Shown here in pieces: positions 1 to 10,158 of a DNA stretch of 64,000 nt (the first letter of the stretch is position 1; every line of letters starts with the position of its first letter). The translations under genes and the position numbers were made by a program. The stretch spans positions 62,001 through 126,000 of the forward strand of contig NZ_BQHW01000009.1 of NCBI RefSeq assembly GCF_021602025.1, written 5' to 3'. Under the pieces are notes generated by a model. That model made no database searches. It saw nothing but the letters and a program-made list of their open reading frames with translations, and was not told the DNA's origin. Source of the DNA: Pseudomonas ceruminis (GTDB lineage Bacteria > Pseudomonadota > Gammaproteobacteria > Pseudomonadales > Pseudomonadaceae).

Positions 1-1129
1 GCAGAACCCCAACCAGAACGCCATAGGCGAGGTTGTGGGTGAAGACCACCACGACCACGGTTGCCACCATCACGATGTTGGTGGAAAGCGGGAATTTGCG
101 CAGATTGCGCAGCGAGTCCCAGCTGAAGGTACCGATGGACACCATGATCATCACCGCCACCAGCGCGGCCATGGGAATCTGGCTGACCCAGTCGCTGAGA
201 AACACCACCATCAATAGCAGCACGACGCCCGCGATCAAGGTGGACAGGCGGGTTCGGCCACCGGATTTCACGTTGATCACCGACTGTCCGATCATGGCGC
301 AACCGGCCATGCCGCCCATGAGGCCCGAAGCGATGTTGGCCACGCCTTGGCCTTTGCACTCGCGGTTCTTGTCGCTGGTGGTATCGGTCAGGTCATCGAC
401 GATGGTCGCGGTCATCATCGACTCCAGCAGACCAACCACAGCCAGTGCTGCCGAGTAAGGGAAGATGATCGCCAGGGTCTCGAAGGTCAGTGGCACGTCA
501 GGCCACAGGAAGATGGGGAGCGTATCCGGCAGTTGGCCCATGTCGCCGACGGTGCGGATATCCAGCCCGAGATAGATGGCAACTGCGGTCAAGACCAGGA
601 TGCACACCAACGGTGAGGGAATCACCTTGCCGAGCTTGGGTACATAGGGAAACAGGTAGATGATACCGAGGCCCGCAGCCGTCATGGCGTAAACGTGCCA
701 GGTGACATTGGTCAGTTCAGGTAGCTGTGCCATGAAGATCAGAATCGCCAGCGCGTTGACAAATCCGGTCACCACCGAACGAGACACGAAGCGCATCAAC
801 GAGCCGAGCTTCAGGTACCCGGCGGCGATCTGAAGCACGCCACACAGCAGCGTGGCTGCCAGCAGGTACTCCAGGCCATGGTTCTTGACCAGGGTCACCA
901 TCAGCAGCGCCATTGCCCCGGTCGCCGCCGAAATCATGCCGGGTCGACCGCCAACGAAAGCGATCACAACGGCGATACAGAACGACGCATACAGGCCGAC
1001 CTTGGGATCGACACCCGCGATGATGGAAAAGGCGATGGCCTCCGGAATCAGCGCAAGCGCTACGACGAGACCGGCGAGCACATCGCCTCTCAGGTTCGAA
1101 AACCAATTCTGTTTGATTGTCTGCAACAT
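1..1129 (-). CDS. SulP-family anion transporter (5' part, runs off left edge)
   Basis: Reading the minus strand from the ATG at 1129 gives an open frame of 376 codons to the window edge, beginning [20 protein letters not shown]. Long hydrophobic stretches and the early [20 protein letters not shown] segment are typical of the SulP (SLC26) membrane domain. Family members carry sulfate, bicarbonate or other anions across the inner membrane by proton or sodium symport. The later part, with the [11 protein letters not shown] stretch near residue 340, also fits. The C-terminal STAS domain would lie outside the window, so its presence cannot be checked. The gene faces away from the ATPase at 1858. 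It could be the far cargo of island 1 or native chromosome beyond it; the sequence here does not decide. Substrate unknown. Confidence 0.85.
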   Translation of the reverse strand, partial: MLQTIKQNWFSNLRGDVLAGLVVALALIPEAIAFSIIAGVDPKVGLYASFCIAVVIAFVGGRPGMISAATGAMALLMVTLVKNHGLEYLLAATLLCGVLQIAAGYLKLGSLMRFVSRSVVTGFVNALAILIFMAQLPELTNVTWHVYAMTAAGLGIIYLFPYVPKLGKVIPSPLVCILVLTAVAIYLGLDIRTVGDMGQLPDTLPIFLWPDVPLTFETLAIIFPYSAALAVVGLLESMMTATIVDDLTDTTSDKNRECKGQGVANIASGLMGGMAGCAMIGQSVINVKSGGRTRLSTLIAGVVLLLMVVFLSDWVSQIPMAALVAVMIMVSIGTFSWDSLRNLRKFPLSTNIVMVATVVVVVFTHNLAYGVLVGVL

Positions 1130-1857
1130 CAGTAAATCCAAGGCAATGGACGCGACAGCACGATGCCAGGACGGCGTGCAGGAAGCGTCAGGTTCAAGTT
1201 GTAGGAGTCACGTGGCGCCGTGTGGAACGGCAGATTTGCTACAGGCGCAGCAAGACGAATCAGTCGGTAAGCCGAGCTGACTCAGGGAGGGGGCTATGCG
1301 TTATGGCGGCGTAGGCAGCCAGGCAGAGATTTTCGAGACGATCATGCTGTCAGGTATTGAGCAGTCAGAGCAGGAAAGAGCGCAGACCATATCACGGTGA
1401 GCCCAGTCTTGCGACACTAGGGCAAAAGTTAGAGCCTGAAAATTGCGCTATGGCGATAACTGCTCTTGGCTGTTCTCTGACGGTCGTGACAGTGACACGC
1501 CCTGGTCAAGTTGAACGCAATCCGTGGTCAACGCCAACCCAAATTGGTGGTCAAGAGGAGTGCAATTTCGCACATACCTGAGGACTGCTCACCACATCGC
1601 TTGCGTCGGTAGTAGCTTCCGCACTTTCCCCGTCTCTCACCGCTAAACAGCGCTTTCCGGTAGCGGACTTTAGAGCGGCTTGATACTGGTCAGCATGCAG
1701 AAATTCTGCCCGTGTAGCGTCACGACCGGACAAGCCACTAGGGTGGCGGTCAGGGAAGGCAGGCAAACGGAACACGGCGAAGCACCTCGAAGGCGCTGGC
1801 CACTTGCCATCCAACTGGGCGCGGCCTTTAATCGGCGGATCTGGAAAGGAGACGGAT
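1130..1857. other. Intergenic region between SulP and the RloC-like gene
   Basis: About 730 bases without a convincing gene. It should hold the divergent promoters of the SulP transporter and the ATPase. I looked here for the missing 3' part of rulB and for the outer end of island 1 and found neither. The minus frame over 1551-1690 stays open and reads plausibly (SATGKRCLAVRDGESAE), but it runs on into the antisense of the ATPase, so I do not call it. Confidence 0.5.
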
Positions 1858-4548
1858 ATGCCATTGTTGGACGAGATTATTGGGTGGGCCGGCGGACTCA
1901 GACCCTGGCAGCAGGAAGCACTGCGCCGGATATTTGCCCGGGCCGAACTAACCCAAGATGACATCGAGACCATTCTGCGAATGGTTCGCGAGCAAGAACG
2001 GGAAGACGCAACCACGGGGGGAGCACGGCCATTCACGTTGGACGACGTACCAGGCGCCGGAAGTGGCGCAACCGTGCGGTTGGTGGGTGTCTCGGGGCTA
2101 GACCAGGTAAACGGCTTCCCGTCCGGTCGTGCCTTTGACCTCGCACCGGAGGGCATGACCATTTTCTTTGGTCATAACGGCGCCGGCAAATCCGGCTACG
2201 CCCGCGTCTTCAAGAATGCCTGCAACGCTCGGCATCGGGTGGAGGTCCTGCCCGACGCTTTTGGGGCGGCAACCCCAGCTAGACCGCCATCAGCAGATTT
2301 CGCCATTTTGGTGGATGGCACTCCGGAAACCGCACGTTGGGTCCAGAACGGGCCGGCCCATTTGCATTTGAGTTCGGTCTCGGTCTACGACGCGGCCTGT
2401 GCCAATGACTACATCGACGCGGAAGGGACCCCTGCATTTCAGCCCTACGGACTCACTCATCTGACGCGCCTGGTCCTACTTCAGCGTGATTTACAGGCAC
2501 GGATTGGGACCGAACGCAATGCCTTGGCTCTGGATACCCGGCAATTCGAACCGCTGAAGGGTGACACCGAAGTCGGCCGCTACATCGCCAAATTAGGTGG
2601 GGACTCGGACCGCGCCGTGCTTGCTCGATTAGGGACGGTCGGTGACGATGAACTCCGGCGACTGGAGTTTCTGAAGCGGACATTACTGGAAAGCGATCCT
2701 GTGCCGCAGGCGCTGGCCTTGGAACGTTTGGCGACACGCTTGGACCAGGCGCAGCGTCGAGCCGAGGAAGTCCAGCGCTGGGTGAATGATCGCGCCATAG
2801 CACGGGCAAAGGAACTGATTACAACGGAAAAAACCGCGCATCTCGCCATGCAACTGGCGCAAGCGCGTCTTCAGGATCGAGACACACTGAACGCCATGGA
2901 GTTGCCGGTAACGTCCTCACCCACCGCCACGCTGCTGGAAGGCACAGGAGCTGAACTCTGGCAAACGATGTACCGAGCCGCTGAGGCTTTCTCTCAGCAG
3001 ACGGCATACCCTGAACATCCCTTCCCGCACCTGGAACCGGACGCTTACTGCGTACTCTGCCAGCAACCTTATTCAACGGATGCCTCGGAGCGCATGCGGC
3101 GTTTCGCGGCATTTGTCGCCGACAGCGCCACGGCGGATGCGCAAGCCGCCACGCTTGCGCGCATGAACGCTCTAGGGAAGGTGCAGGCTGTCGATCTAAA
3201 CGTTCTGGATGTGCCAACACGGGCTGACGTGGAGGAGCGACTGCCCGACCTACACGCTGCCATCACCGCAGCGGCATCGGTCTGGACCGCCCGGCATACT
3301 TGGGTTAGCCAAGCCCTGCAAACTGGAAACTGGTCCCCCGAGTCAGAACCGCTTCCTATCGAAGCAAACCTCGATAGTCTCTTCGCCGCCAAAGCTGCTT
3401 CGCTCCGAGTCGACGCCAATACCCTGCGGACCTCTGCCGATCCCGCTGTACGCTTGGCGCTGACCCAAGAACTGGCAGAGCTAGAAGCCCGACAACGCCT
3501 CGCCAACCAGCTTGGCGCGGTGGAGCGCTTTGTTCAGGACAGTCAGGTCCATGCCACATTGAGCCGCTGCCATGCCGCCCTCAACCCAGCGGCAGTGTCA
3601 CGCAAACTGACGTCCCTGGCGGCGACGCATGTGACCGAGGCTCTGGCCGCTTCCATGAATGCTGAGTTGAAAGCCCTGGGCTATAAGCGACGGGTGCAAC
3701 CCGACCTGAGCGGGCGCACAGAGCTGGGGGTGACCAAGGTCACGCTGCGCCTGCAGGAAATCACGGCGAAAGCCTCCAAGGTGCTGTCAGAGGGCGAGCA
3801 GCGCGCGTTGGGGATGGCTATGTTCCTCGCCGAGCTCGAATCCCTGCCACATACTTCGACCGTTATTTTCGACGATCCGTCTACGTCGCTGGATCACGTA
3901 TATCGTCGGGCCATAGCTCGGCGTTTGGTAGCGCTGGCTGAGACCCGCCAAGTGCTGGTGTTCACCCATGATGCGGTGTTCCTGACCGAGCTCGCGATGG
4001 CGCTTCAGCGTGCTGATCGCTCGGCCAGCTACAAGACCATCGGTTGGGACGAGTCGCCGGGACTAGTGAGCGAGGGGCTGACGTGGGCGACGATGGACAC
4101 CAAGGCCCGCCTGGCCGATCTCGAAAGTCGTGCGAAAGCGCTGAACGTTCCGGTCGGCAGCGACCCGGATGATGAGCTTGAGCGGCAAATTGCATCGGGA
4201 TACTCAAGCCTCCGAGGCACTGTCGAGCGCGCCATCCGCGAGGTTTTTTTGAACAATACCGTCCAGCCGTTCAGCGATGTGGTGAGCGTAGAAGCATTTG
4301 GTGCTGTCATTGGCCACCCCGCAGAGGAGTGGGAGCAGTTGCTGGCAGTGTATGCGCGGGCCTGCGAAGCTACCGAGGCCCACGACACCCCAGGCGAGCG
4401 CCAACTACCGCTTCCCGCGCGCGAGGAGTTGCTCGGCGATATCGCCCAGGTCCTGGAATTAATCAAAAACGCGACTAAACGCCGAACTGCCTACGAGAAT
4501 CTACGCCGGGAGCGGACCGCGCAACGCAAGAAGCTCTTCGGCGGCTAG
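1858..4548 (+). CDS. RloC/PrrC-like AAA ATPase, probable anticodon nuclease (defence cargo)
   Basis: An 896-residue SMC/Rad50-like ABC ATPase of the AAA_13 kind. Seen: Walker A GHNGAGKS at residues 105-112, a central CVLC zinc-hook pair (C398, C401) between helical arms, the ABC signature LSEGEQ at 643-648, Walker B TVIFDDP at 668-674 and an H-loop FTHD at 702-705. The C-terminal part has R786, E790 and H820. That spacing closely resembles the Arg-Glu-His anticodon-nuclease triad known from PrrC and RloC, which cut tRNA in the anticodon loop when phage or DNA damage triggers them. The ATG at 1858 was chosen because GGAG precedes it by about 7 bases; an upstream start lacks a good site. It converges with ginD1, as expected for island cargo. 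The ATPase call is firm; tRNase activity is inferred from the triad alone. Confidence 0.75.
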   Translation: MPLLDEIIGWAGGLRPWQQEALRRIFARAELTQDDIETILRMVREQEREDATTGGARPFTLDDVPGAGSGATVRLVGVSGLDQVNGFPSGRAFDLAPEGMTIFFGHNGAGKSGYARVFKNACNARHRVEVLPDAFGAATPARPPSADFAILVDGTPETARWVQNGPAHLHLSSVSVYDAACANDYIDAEGTPAFQPYGLTHLTRLVLLQRDLQARIGTERNALALDTRQFEPLKGDTEVGRYIAKLGGDSDRAVLARLGTVGDDELRRLEFLKRTLLESDPVPQALALERLATRLDQAQRRAEEVQRWVNDRAIARAKELITTEKTAHLAMQLAQARLQDRDTLNAMELPVTSSPTATLLEGTGAELWQTMYRAAEAFSQQTAYPEHPFPHLEPDAYCVLCQQPYSTDASERMRRFAAFVADSATADAQAATLARMNALGKVQAVDLNVLDVPTRADVEERLPDLHAAITAAASVWTARHTWVSQALQTGNWSPESEPLPIEANLDSLFAAKAASLRVDANTLRTSADPAVRLALTQELAELEARQRLANQLGAVERFVQDSQVHATLSRCHAALNPAAVSRKLTSLAATHVTEALAASMNAELKALGYKRRVQPDLSGRTELGVTKVTLRLQEITAKASKVLSEGEQRALGMAMFLAELESLPHTSTVIFDDPSTSLDHVYRRAIARRLVALAETRQVLVFTHDAVFLTELAMALQRADRSASYKTIGWDESPGLVSEGLTWATMDTKARLADLESRAKALNVPVGSDPDDELERQIASGYSSLRGTVERAIREVFLNNTVQPFSDVVSVEAFGAVIGHPAEEWEQLLAVYARACEATEAHDTPGERQLPLPAREELLGDIAQVLELIKNATKRRTAYENLRRERTAQRKKLFGG

Positions 4549-4615
4549 CCCGACGTTTCATGCCGGGCTGGTCGGGCATGGCTGTGTTTCTTTCGAATAT
4601 TGCGAGCTCTCCGTT

Positions 4616-5080
4616 TCAAAGTTTTTTGTGGCCTCGCGGATTAAGAGGAAGCACATTGGAGGCCGGCAGTTGGCGCTCCAAGTCCGCAATACGGTCGTAC
4701 AGCTCAAGAATGGTGGCGTCGGCCTCACCGAGTAGGCTGGCTAGGTGGTCACGCTGCTGCGTGATTTCCTCGATCCGTTCTCGAAGTCCACGATTTTTTC
4801 TGCGGGCTAATAAGCTGACTTGGCGCACTGATGGCGGACGTTGCTCAGCGTGTCCTTCCACGTACTTTTGGATCTCAGCGATCAGTAGGGGGAAACGAGC
4901 TTTTTTCAGTGCAGAGGGGTCGCTGCCGGCTTCCTTGGCAACGTTGTTCTGACTTACGGGCGTCCCCTTCGGCAGTCGTTCGGGCTTGTTGCTCTTCAGC
5001 CGCTCGAACGCTGCGCGATACTGCTCGCCGGCACTCATTCGCTTAGCCGGGTCAGCGGATTCAGGTTTGCCGGATGACAT
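4616..5080 (-). CDS. ginD: GinD-like small HTH/coiled-coil protein of island 1
   Basis: A 154-residue protein ending the four-gene recombinase operon. The N-terminal half holds a helix-turn-helix-like stretch (NNVAKEAGSDPSALKKARF), followed by a Lys/Arg-rich link and a heptad-like helix (RERIEEITQQRDHLASLL) that should form a coiled coil; the end is LPASNVLPLNPRGHKKL. TnpC of Tn554 and GinD of GInts have the same build and act as accessory DNA-binding factors for integration or excision. The ATG at 5080 was preferred over one at 5098 because GGAG lies about 10 bases upstream. It overlaps the end of ginC1 by 20 bases, implying translational coupling. Confidence 0.75.
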   Translation of the reverse strand: MSSGKPESADPAKRMSAGEQYRAAFERLKSNKPERLPKGTPVSQNNVAKEAGSDPSALKKARFPLLIAEIQKYVEGHAEQRPPSVRQVSLLARRKNRGLRERIEEITQQRDHLASLLGEADATILELYDRIADLERQLPASNVLPLNPRGHKKL

Positions 5081-7100
5081 GGCGATAATTCTCCACACTA
5101 CGTTTCTGGGCTTCCAACGAAGTCCTTAGCGGACTATCTACCTCGGCAGCGGCCAGGCGCTCATCCAATACCGCCTCCAACACTTCGACTTCGTCGAGTT
5201 GCTCGGGGTCATAGAGAACGTCCGCACATGGTTTGGTTTCTCCGGGGGAATCGCCCCCTCCGCAGCGAGCGATATTGTCGATGCCCCCATAGGGACAGGG
5301 GGTACGGCTCGTGCAGATGCCCAGCAAAATCGGTCGATGAGTGACCGTCCCCTTCTTAGCCAGATTGATCGCTTTCTTAGCATCAGAGGCTGAGATCAGG
5401 CGGACAATCTCAGATTTTCGCTTCTCGCCGTGGGGGCTGACGAATCGATTGCTCGTCAGCTGTTGCAGCTGCCTACCCAAAGTTTCGTACATGGTGCGGA
5501 CGTAGTAGGTATGGGCCTTCTCTTCCAGCCGTACCCTGGAATGGTTTTGCCCGTAGTAGAGACTCATCGCTCTGGCGACGTGCTTTAGCTGAAACTGCAA
5601 TGAAGCGTCGCTGACCAGCCCGGATGCCTGCATATTCACTGCGCCGGTTCGTCGGAGTTGATGCCAGGCCAACGGCCAGATTTTGCCGACCGCAAACTCG
5701 TCGGTCAGCGTCGGCGTCACCAACCGAGCCAATGCGAAATCTTCCGGCGTAATGCGCAATTGCTCAGGGTCGAACAGCTTGTCGAACCACTGAAGCACAT
5801 GGGCATAGCTCGGAATCGATGGCCGAATCGTGCGGTTGATCTTGGTGAACTTCGTTCCCCACGGTTCAAGGCAATAATCAAGCAGATAGCGCTTGGCCGG
5901 ATCATCCGGCACCGAGGCCTCGCCGGGGGGAGAATCGCATTCTGCGCGGAGGTCTGCGACCACACGCATGGCTTCAACTGCCACCTGAGCTGACGGGGAC
6001 GTCACCCAAAGTGCCTCAGAATCCGACATCGTCTTGGTCGTTCGTCCGCGCAATACATGGATGTCGCCAAACTGCGGATCACGTTCTATGTGCAAGCAAT
6101 CGGCGCGCAGGTTCCAAGCCTCTTCGACTCGCATGAGGCTGAAATTCAGCAGATAGCACAGTCCAGATCGGCTCACGAGGTTGAGGTAGCGACTCAGAGT
6201 TTGAATGCGAATTTCGTCGTCGCTCACTCCCAGCCAGCGACGAAATAGTTCCACCATGCCAAACCGATGCGCTGTGTCGATGAATGGGCCGTAGTACTGC
6301 CGCCCAGTCCACTTTCCGTTTGATCCATCCGACGGCCACTGAAACGGATAGAACGATTGTGGCCTGCGTTGTCCTTGGAGACTGGCAGAGTTGTGCCGAT
6401 AGGCAGCCAGACAGAAGCGGAAGCACTCCTCGACTTGGCCTCGATGCGCCAAAAAGTCATCCAGGCATTCACGCAAGCGTGTGATTTGATAGTGCCAAAT
6501 GCGGGGCGGGATATAGGGGGTCTGGAGCTTCTGGTGGTCGGGCATGGCCGCTGCGAGGCGTGCCAACCCTGCGCGATCCAACAAGGTGAACCCCAGCGCA
6601 TCCCGCCGCTCATACAGTTCGTGCAGCAATGCCAAAAACTCACCGGACCGGGAAGCCTGGAGCACCTCCGGGAGAAGGTCGGCAACGCGCGGAAAATGAC
6701 TCAGTTCGGATGCGAGAATGCCTTCTTGAGTGCACAAGACGAACAGCCGACGCATCTGGTCGAAGCGCGTTTTCAGGCCTCGGTATCCACGGGCTCCATT
6801 GGGGCCGTATAGCCACCAGCCGATTACGGTCCGCAATAAATCGGCGTTCGCAGGATCGATCGCGGCGACATATTTCTTAGCTGGGCCATCGCCGAAATTG
6901 AGAGTGAGCCGTTTTCCCGCCCACGCGTCGAGCCGCCAAATGGCATCGCCCCAACGGCTCACCACCTGGCCAGCGGCATCTATGATGACCGGCCAATCAC
7001 GCTGCGGTGGCCAGCACGGCGGACGGTAGTTCGGCGCATCAGGAATCGCTAGGGGCGAGTCGATGCCGAGGCCAAGTTCGGAAAGAATATTTTTCGTCAT
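5061..7100 (-). CDS. ginC: GinC-like tyrosine recombinase of island 1
   Basis: A 679-residue integrase. The catalytic domain shows the first arginine in LMRVEEAWNLR, the box II HQLRRTG and the HVARAMSLYYG segment with the likely nucleophile tyrosine. After the active site comes a cysteine-rich stretch (GICTSRTPCPYGG, then further Cys) that may bind zinc. It is much longer than phage integrases (about 400 aa) but fits TnpB of Tn554 and GinC. The start ATG overlaps the ginB1 stop by 4 bases (ATGA), so the start is secure. It probably acts with GinA and GinB at the island ends. Confidence 0.85.
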   Translation of the reverse strand: MTKNILSELGLGIDSPLAIPDAPNYRPPCWPPQRDWPVIIDAAGQVVSRWGDAIWRLDAWAGKRLTLNFGDGPAKKYVAAIDPANADLLRTVIGWWLYGPNGARGYRGLKTRFDQMRRLFVLCTQEGILASELSHFPRVADLLPEVLQASRSGEFLALLHELYERRDALGFTLLDRAGLARLAAAMPDHQKLQTPYIPPRIWHYQITRLRECLDDFLAHRGQVEECFRFCLAAYRHNSASLQGQRRPQSFYPFQWPSDGSNGKWTGRQYYGPFIDTAHRFGMVELFRRWLGVSDDEIRIQTLSRYLNLVSRSGLCYLLNFSLMRVEEAWNLRADCLHIERDPQFGDIHVLRGRTTKTMSDSEALWVTSPSAQVAVEAMRVVADLRAECDSPPGEASVPDDPAKRYLLDYCLEPWGTKFTKINRTIRPSIPSYAHVLQWFDKLFDPEQLRITPEDFALARLVTPTLTDEFAVGKIWPLAWHQLRRTGAVNMQASGLVSDASLQFQLKHVARAMSLYYGQNHSRVRLEEKAHTYYVRTMYETLGRQLQQLTSNRFVSPHGEKRKSEIVRLISASDAKKAINLAKKGTVTHRPILLGICTSRTPCPYGGIDNIARCGGGDSPGETKPCADVLYDPEQLDEVEVLEAVLDERLAAAEVDSPLRTSLEAQKRSVENYRHVIRQT

Positions 7101-8827
7101 GCTGATCTTTGTCGCAGTTCTGCCAATTGGATGAAGCCATCCCAGGCCGGGTGGTAGTCACCTTCACTTATGCGCGCTCTGGCTTCTTCGACCCAAAGCC
7201 TGCGGACCTCGCTACTTTCTTCGAAGAAGCGCAGTTTGGCCGTCAGCCGATCGATCACCAGCAGGGCCGGATGCTCTGTCGTCAGGTGCTTACCCGAACT
7301 GGGTGGGCGGTAGCGTGCCAGTTCAAGCGATTTGAGGTGGCGCAAGCTACCGAGAGACCACACATGATCCTCACTTTCGATATCCCGGTGCTGGGTACAG
7401 AACAGGCAACCGGCAGCATTGATGCAGTCGGGTCGCGGACCATTCTTCGGCATCGTGCCCACTGGTTCAGGTGTGGCCGATACACATCTACCAGGAGCAG
7501 GAGGTGAAAGGGACGGATCGGTTTGCTGATGGAAGCGCGTAATTTCCACCATAGCGATCTGCGGGTGCGGGTCGGCATATACGCGTATCAGCGTTTGCAC
7601 CGTATGCTGGGCCAACTCCGCAACCTGTTGGGGATTCTGGGACTCCCGAAGCAACCAGTTGATGCGCGTCCCGCGCAGTTTTCGCGGTCTCACAAGCGGT
7701 ATGCCAAGCTCGCGGCAGATGCGCGTAACGTTCGTGAACTGCGTCGCCTCTTCTAGGATTCGTCCCCCGCTACGTATAAGCGGAAAGAGCAAACCATCCG
7801 GCTCATTGGGAAACCATTCGGAACGCCATTCGAGATAGCGCTCGAACCACTCTCGATAACTGGCAAAAATCTCGAATAGCACTTCTCCTTCCCGTCGATT
7901 TTTGTAGGTACGTATCTGGTAGCCGTCTAAGTGGCTGGTGTAATGAAACTGCTCAACCCGCAGGGTATGTGCTTGCTGGAGGTTCAGACCGGTCTGGGCG
8001 ATGAACATCAGCAATTCACTCTCGATCCGTAAATTGACGATGGGGAAACGGGTCCGCAGTGTCCGATCTGCATCGTGGGCGGCACGCGCCGCCAGGGATG
8101 CTTCGATTTGCGCTTGGTTTTGCGGCCTGGTACGGCGGGCCGCTACTTTCTCGGGGCTCTGCAATCCCGACCATAGTTCCAGCACTTGGCCGGTGCGTAA
8201 CGAAATACACACTGGGAGGGGGGCCATTGTCCCCCTCCAGGTCAATGCCTCGCATACGTCAGCTAGAAGGTGTCCGAATGCGAAGGTGTTTTGCAGACTC
8301 TGCTTGTCCGCTTTGCTCGTATGTACCTTGCCTTTGCCGCGCGGCTTGCGAATACGTGTGCTCTTGCTCAGGCTTGCTTGGCGGTCCAGTGCTCGGTCCA
8401 GCATCGTCGCCGTGAGCCTGGTGAGATCGTACAGGGACCCATCGCTGAAATTACGTTCGACTCGATGACGCTGGAGCAAGTGATCGGTCCAACGAATGAA
8501 CGTGTCGGCCGCCGTCTCGAGACTGAGATTCACGTTTTCTGAATCGATCCAGGCAAAGAATCGACGCAATGCACTGATCTTGTTCTGCACCGAGAAGCGA
8601 CTTCCGCCACCAGCAAGGTCGTCAGTCATGTGCTCATGCAGCCGCGTCACCAGCTCGAAACGTTCCGGCAAGGGACTGCCGAGTTCGCTCTGCGCGATCT
8701 GGCGGCCCACATGCTTCACCTTTGCTGCTGCACCTCCGCGAAACAGCAGCGGCCGGAGGTCCCAGGGCGTTTCAGTGGCCCCATACTCAAGCATCGGGAA
8801 AGTGAGGTCGAATTCGGAACTATCCAT
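7097..8827 (-). CDS. ginB: GinB-like tyrosine recombinase of island 1, first catalytic Arg replaced
   Basis: A 576-residue protein. The box I sequence is TGLNLQQAHTL, with Asn where nearly all tyrosine recombinases have the first catalytic Arg. Box II reads RKLRGTRINWL, which keeps the Arg but lacks the usual His, and the end is LAQHTVQTLIRVYADP with the His and Tyr. A CINAAGCLFC cluster lies behind the catalytic domain. Start chosen at the ATG at 8827, whose first bases overlap the ginA1 stop (ATGGATAG); a longer reading into ginA1 is possible but would overlap by 150 bases. Likely a structural or regulatory partner in a hetero-complex; still a recombinase family member. Confidence 0.82.
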   Translation of the reverse strand: MDSSEFDLTFPMLEYGATETPWDLRPLLFRGGAAAKVKHVGRQIAQSELGSPLPERFELVTRLHEHMTDDLAGGGSRFSVQNKISALRRFFAWIDSENVNLSLETAADTFIRWTDHLLQRHRVERNFSDGSLYDLTRLTATMLDRALDRQASLSKSTRIRKPRGKGKVHTSKADKQSLQNTFAFGHLLADVCEALTWRGTMAPLPVCISLRTGQVLELWSGLQSPEKVAARRTRPQNQAQIEASLAARAAHDADRTLRTRFPIVNLRIESELLMFIAQTGLNLQQAHTLRVEQFHYTSHLDGYQIRTYKNRREGEVLFEIFASYREWFERYLEWRSEWFPNEPDGLLFPLIRSGGRILEEATQFTNVTRICRELGIPLVRPRKLRGTRINWLLRESQNPQQVAELAQHTVQTLIRVYADPHPQIAMVEITRFHQQTDPSLSPPAPGRCVSATPEPVGTMPKNGPRPDCINAAGCLFCTQHRDIESEDHVWSLGSLRHLKSLELARYRPPSSGKHLTTEHPALLVIDRLTAKLRFFEESSEVRRLWVEEARARISEGDYHPAWDGFIQLAELRQRSA

Positions 8828-10109
8828 CGTACCGCGCCCCAGCGCCGATCCCGCTAAATGCCGCCATGAAGCTATTTGAGAGGGCTTGTTTGATCGGCAG
8901 TGCCTGTACGAATCGGATGTATTTGAAGGTGGTGGCTTCAGAGTTAGGCCCGTGAAGCAACGCGTCGCTGACCGTCGCAATTACAATAGCGACATCGGCA
9001 CAAGCCGATAGCGCCAGACGTGCCAATTCGGTACCGAAGGTGCAGCGCGACTGATGGAAGCGGAATTTACGGAGCACCTGTAGTTCTGCTTTGACGCCCC
9101 GTTTTCGAAACTCGGACATCTCAACATTCACAGCAGATGACTGATCGGTGCCGCGCCTGCCATAGGCGTTACCAAAGCGGGTCAAGAACAGCAAGTCACG
9201 ATTCTCGGGCGAGGCTTTCGCCTCTCGTTCCATCCTCCGCCAGCCTTTGGCATATTCCAGCAATTCATCACGCAACGCTTCGGGTATCCAGACCTGGCCA
9301 GTCACACCGAATTTCGTGTGCACTGGCGGAGCTGCGCCTGGACCAACTGCAAGGCGTAGAAGCCCTTCAGCGGAAGGGTCGGGGGCGGCGCGCTCCAGAG
9401 ATTGAATCTTGAGATCACAGATGCTGCCGAGCCGCATCCCGGTAAAAAATCCAAGGGCCAACATGAGGTAGAGCTCGGGCGTGGCGTTCTCTGCGGCGAA
9501 ATCCAGAATTGCATCGCGATCGGTCTCCGAGACTGGCAACAGCCCATCTTCAAGCGTTTGGCCTGGGCGCTTACGGTTCGGGATGCTGAGGTCGGTGGTG
9601 GTTCCGCTGATCGTTCGCTCGAACCCCACCCGGTCGAAGTATTTAACGACGTAGGGCTTTTCCCGCCACAGCTGGACGTGTGGAGAAAGAAGCTCCCTAT
9701 GCCTTACCCACCGATAGAACATGATGCAATTGCGCATGTACTCAGACGCCGTGGATGGGCTGATCTGGCCGGCATCGCGCATCTTGATCAACGCCCCTCG
9801 GTATAGCACCAGGCAGCGGTCAGCTTTGCGAGCGGGAAACTCGAACCACTGCAAATCACGAGATTCAAGAAATTTAGCGTAATTGAGAAGGCCATTCATG
9901 TTACTGGCAACGGTCTTAAGAGAAGCGTCACCAGTCGTTGCTCGCTCCACTGCCCACAGGTTTGCCTCCCTCCAAGGTGCATAGTCTGCCCAAAAGATTT
10001 GGGGCAAGCCCTCAATGGATGGCCGGCTGCTACTGGGGGAGTATGCGACGGCGTTCTCTCTGCGCACGAGGTAATGGGGCACGAAATGAATGCGCTCTAG
10101 CGTCGCCAT
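8820..10109 (-). CDS. ginA: GinA-like tyrosine recombinase of island 1
   Basis: A 429-residue integrase, first gene of the operon and the one nearest the island end in rulB. Catalytic residues are all visible: TGMRLGSICDL (Arg), FHQSRCTFGTEL (His and Arg), and LLHGPNSEATTFKYIRF (His and Tyr). The N-terminal region (about residues 30-160) is the expected SAM-like DNA-binding domain. Only about 80 bases separate its ATG from the rulB junction, which must hold the operon promoter and the recombination site. Confidence 0.85.
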   Translation of the reverse strand: MATLERIHFVPHYLVRRENAVAYSPSSSRPSIEGLPQIFWADYAPWREANLWAVERATTGDASLKTVASNMNGLLNYAKFLESRDLQWFEFPARKADRCLVLYRGALIKMRDAGQISPSTASEYMRNCIMFYRWVRHRELLSPHVQLWREKPYVVKYFDRVGFERTISGTTTDLSIPNRKRPGQTLEDGLLPVSETDRDAILDFAAENATPELYLMLALGFFTGMRLGSICDLKIQSLERAAPDPSAEGLLRLAVGPGAAPPVHTKFGVTGQVWIPEALRDELLEYAKGWRRMEREAKASPENRDLLFLTRFGNAYGRRGTDQSSAVNVEMSEFRKRGVKAELQVLRKFRFHQSRCTFGTELARLALSACADVAIVIATVSDALLHGPNSEATTFKYIRFVQALPIKQALSNSFMAAFSGIGAGARYDG

Positions 10110-10158
10110 TCAACGCCCCTGGGACGCTTAACAATGTCCATAGATAGAACTCAATAGC

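Noticed and set aside
1130-1857. Possible 3' part of rulB left of island 1
   Set aside because: Read on both strands for the Y-family sequence that follows YSIDE; no match, so the piece is outside the window or lost.
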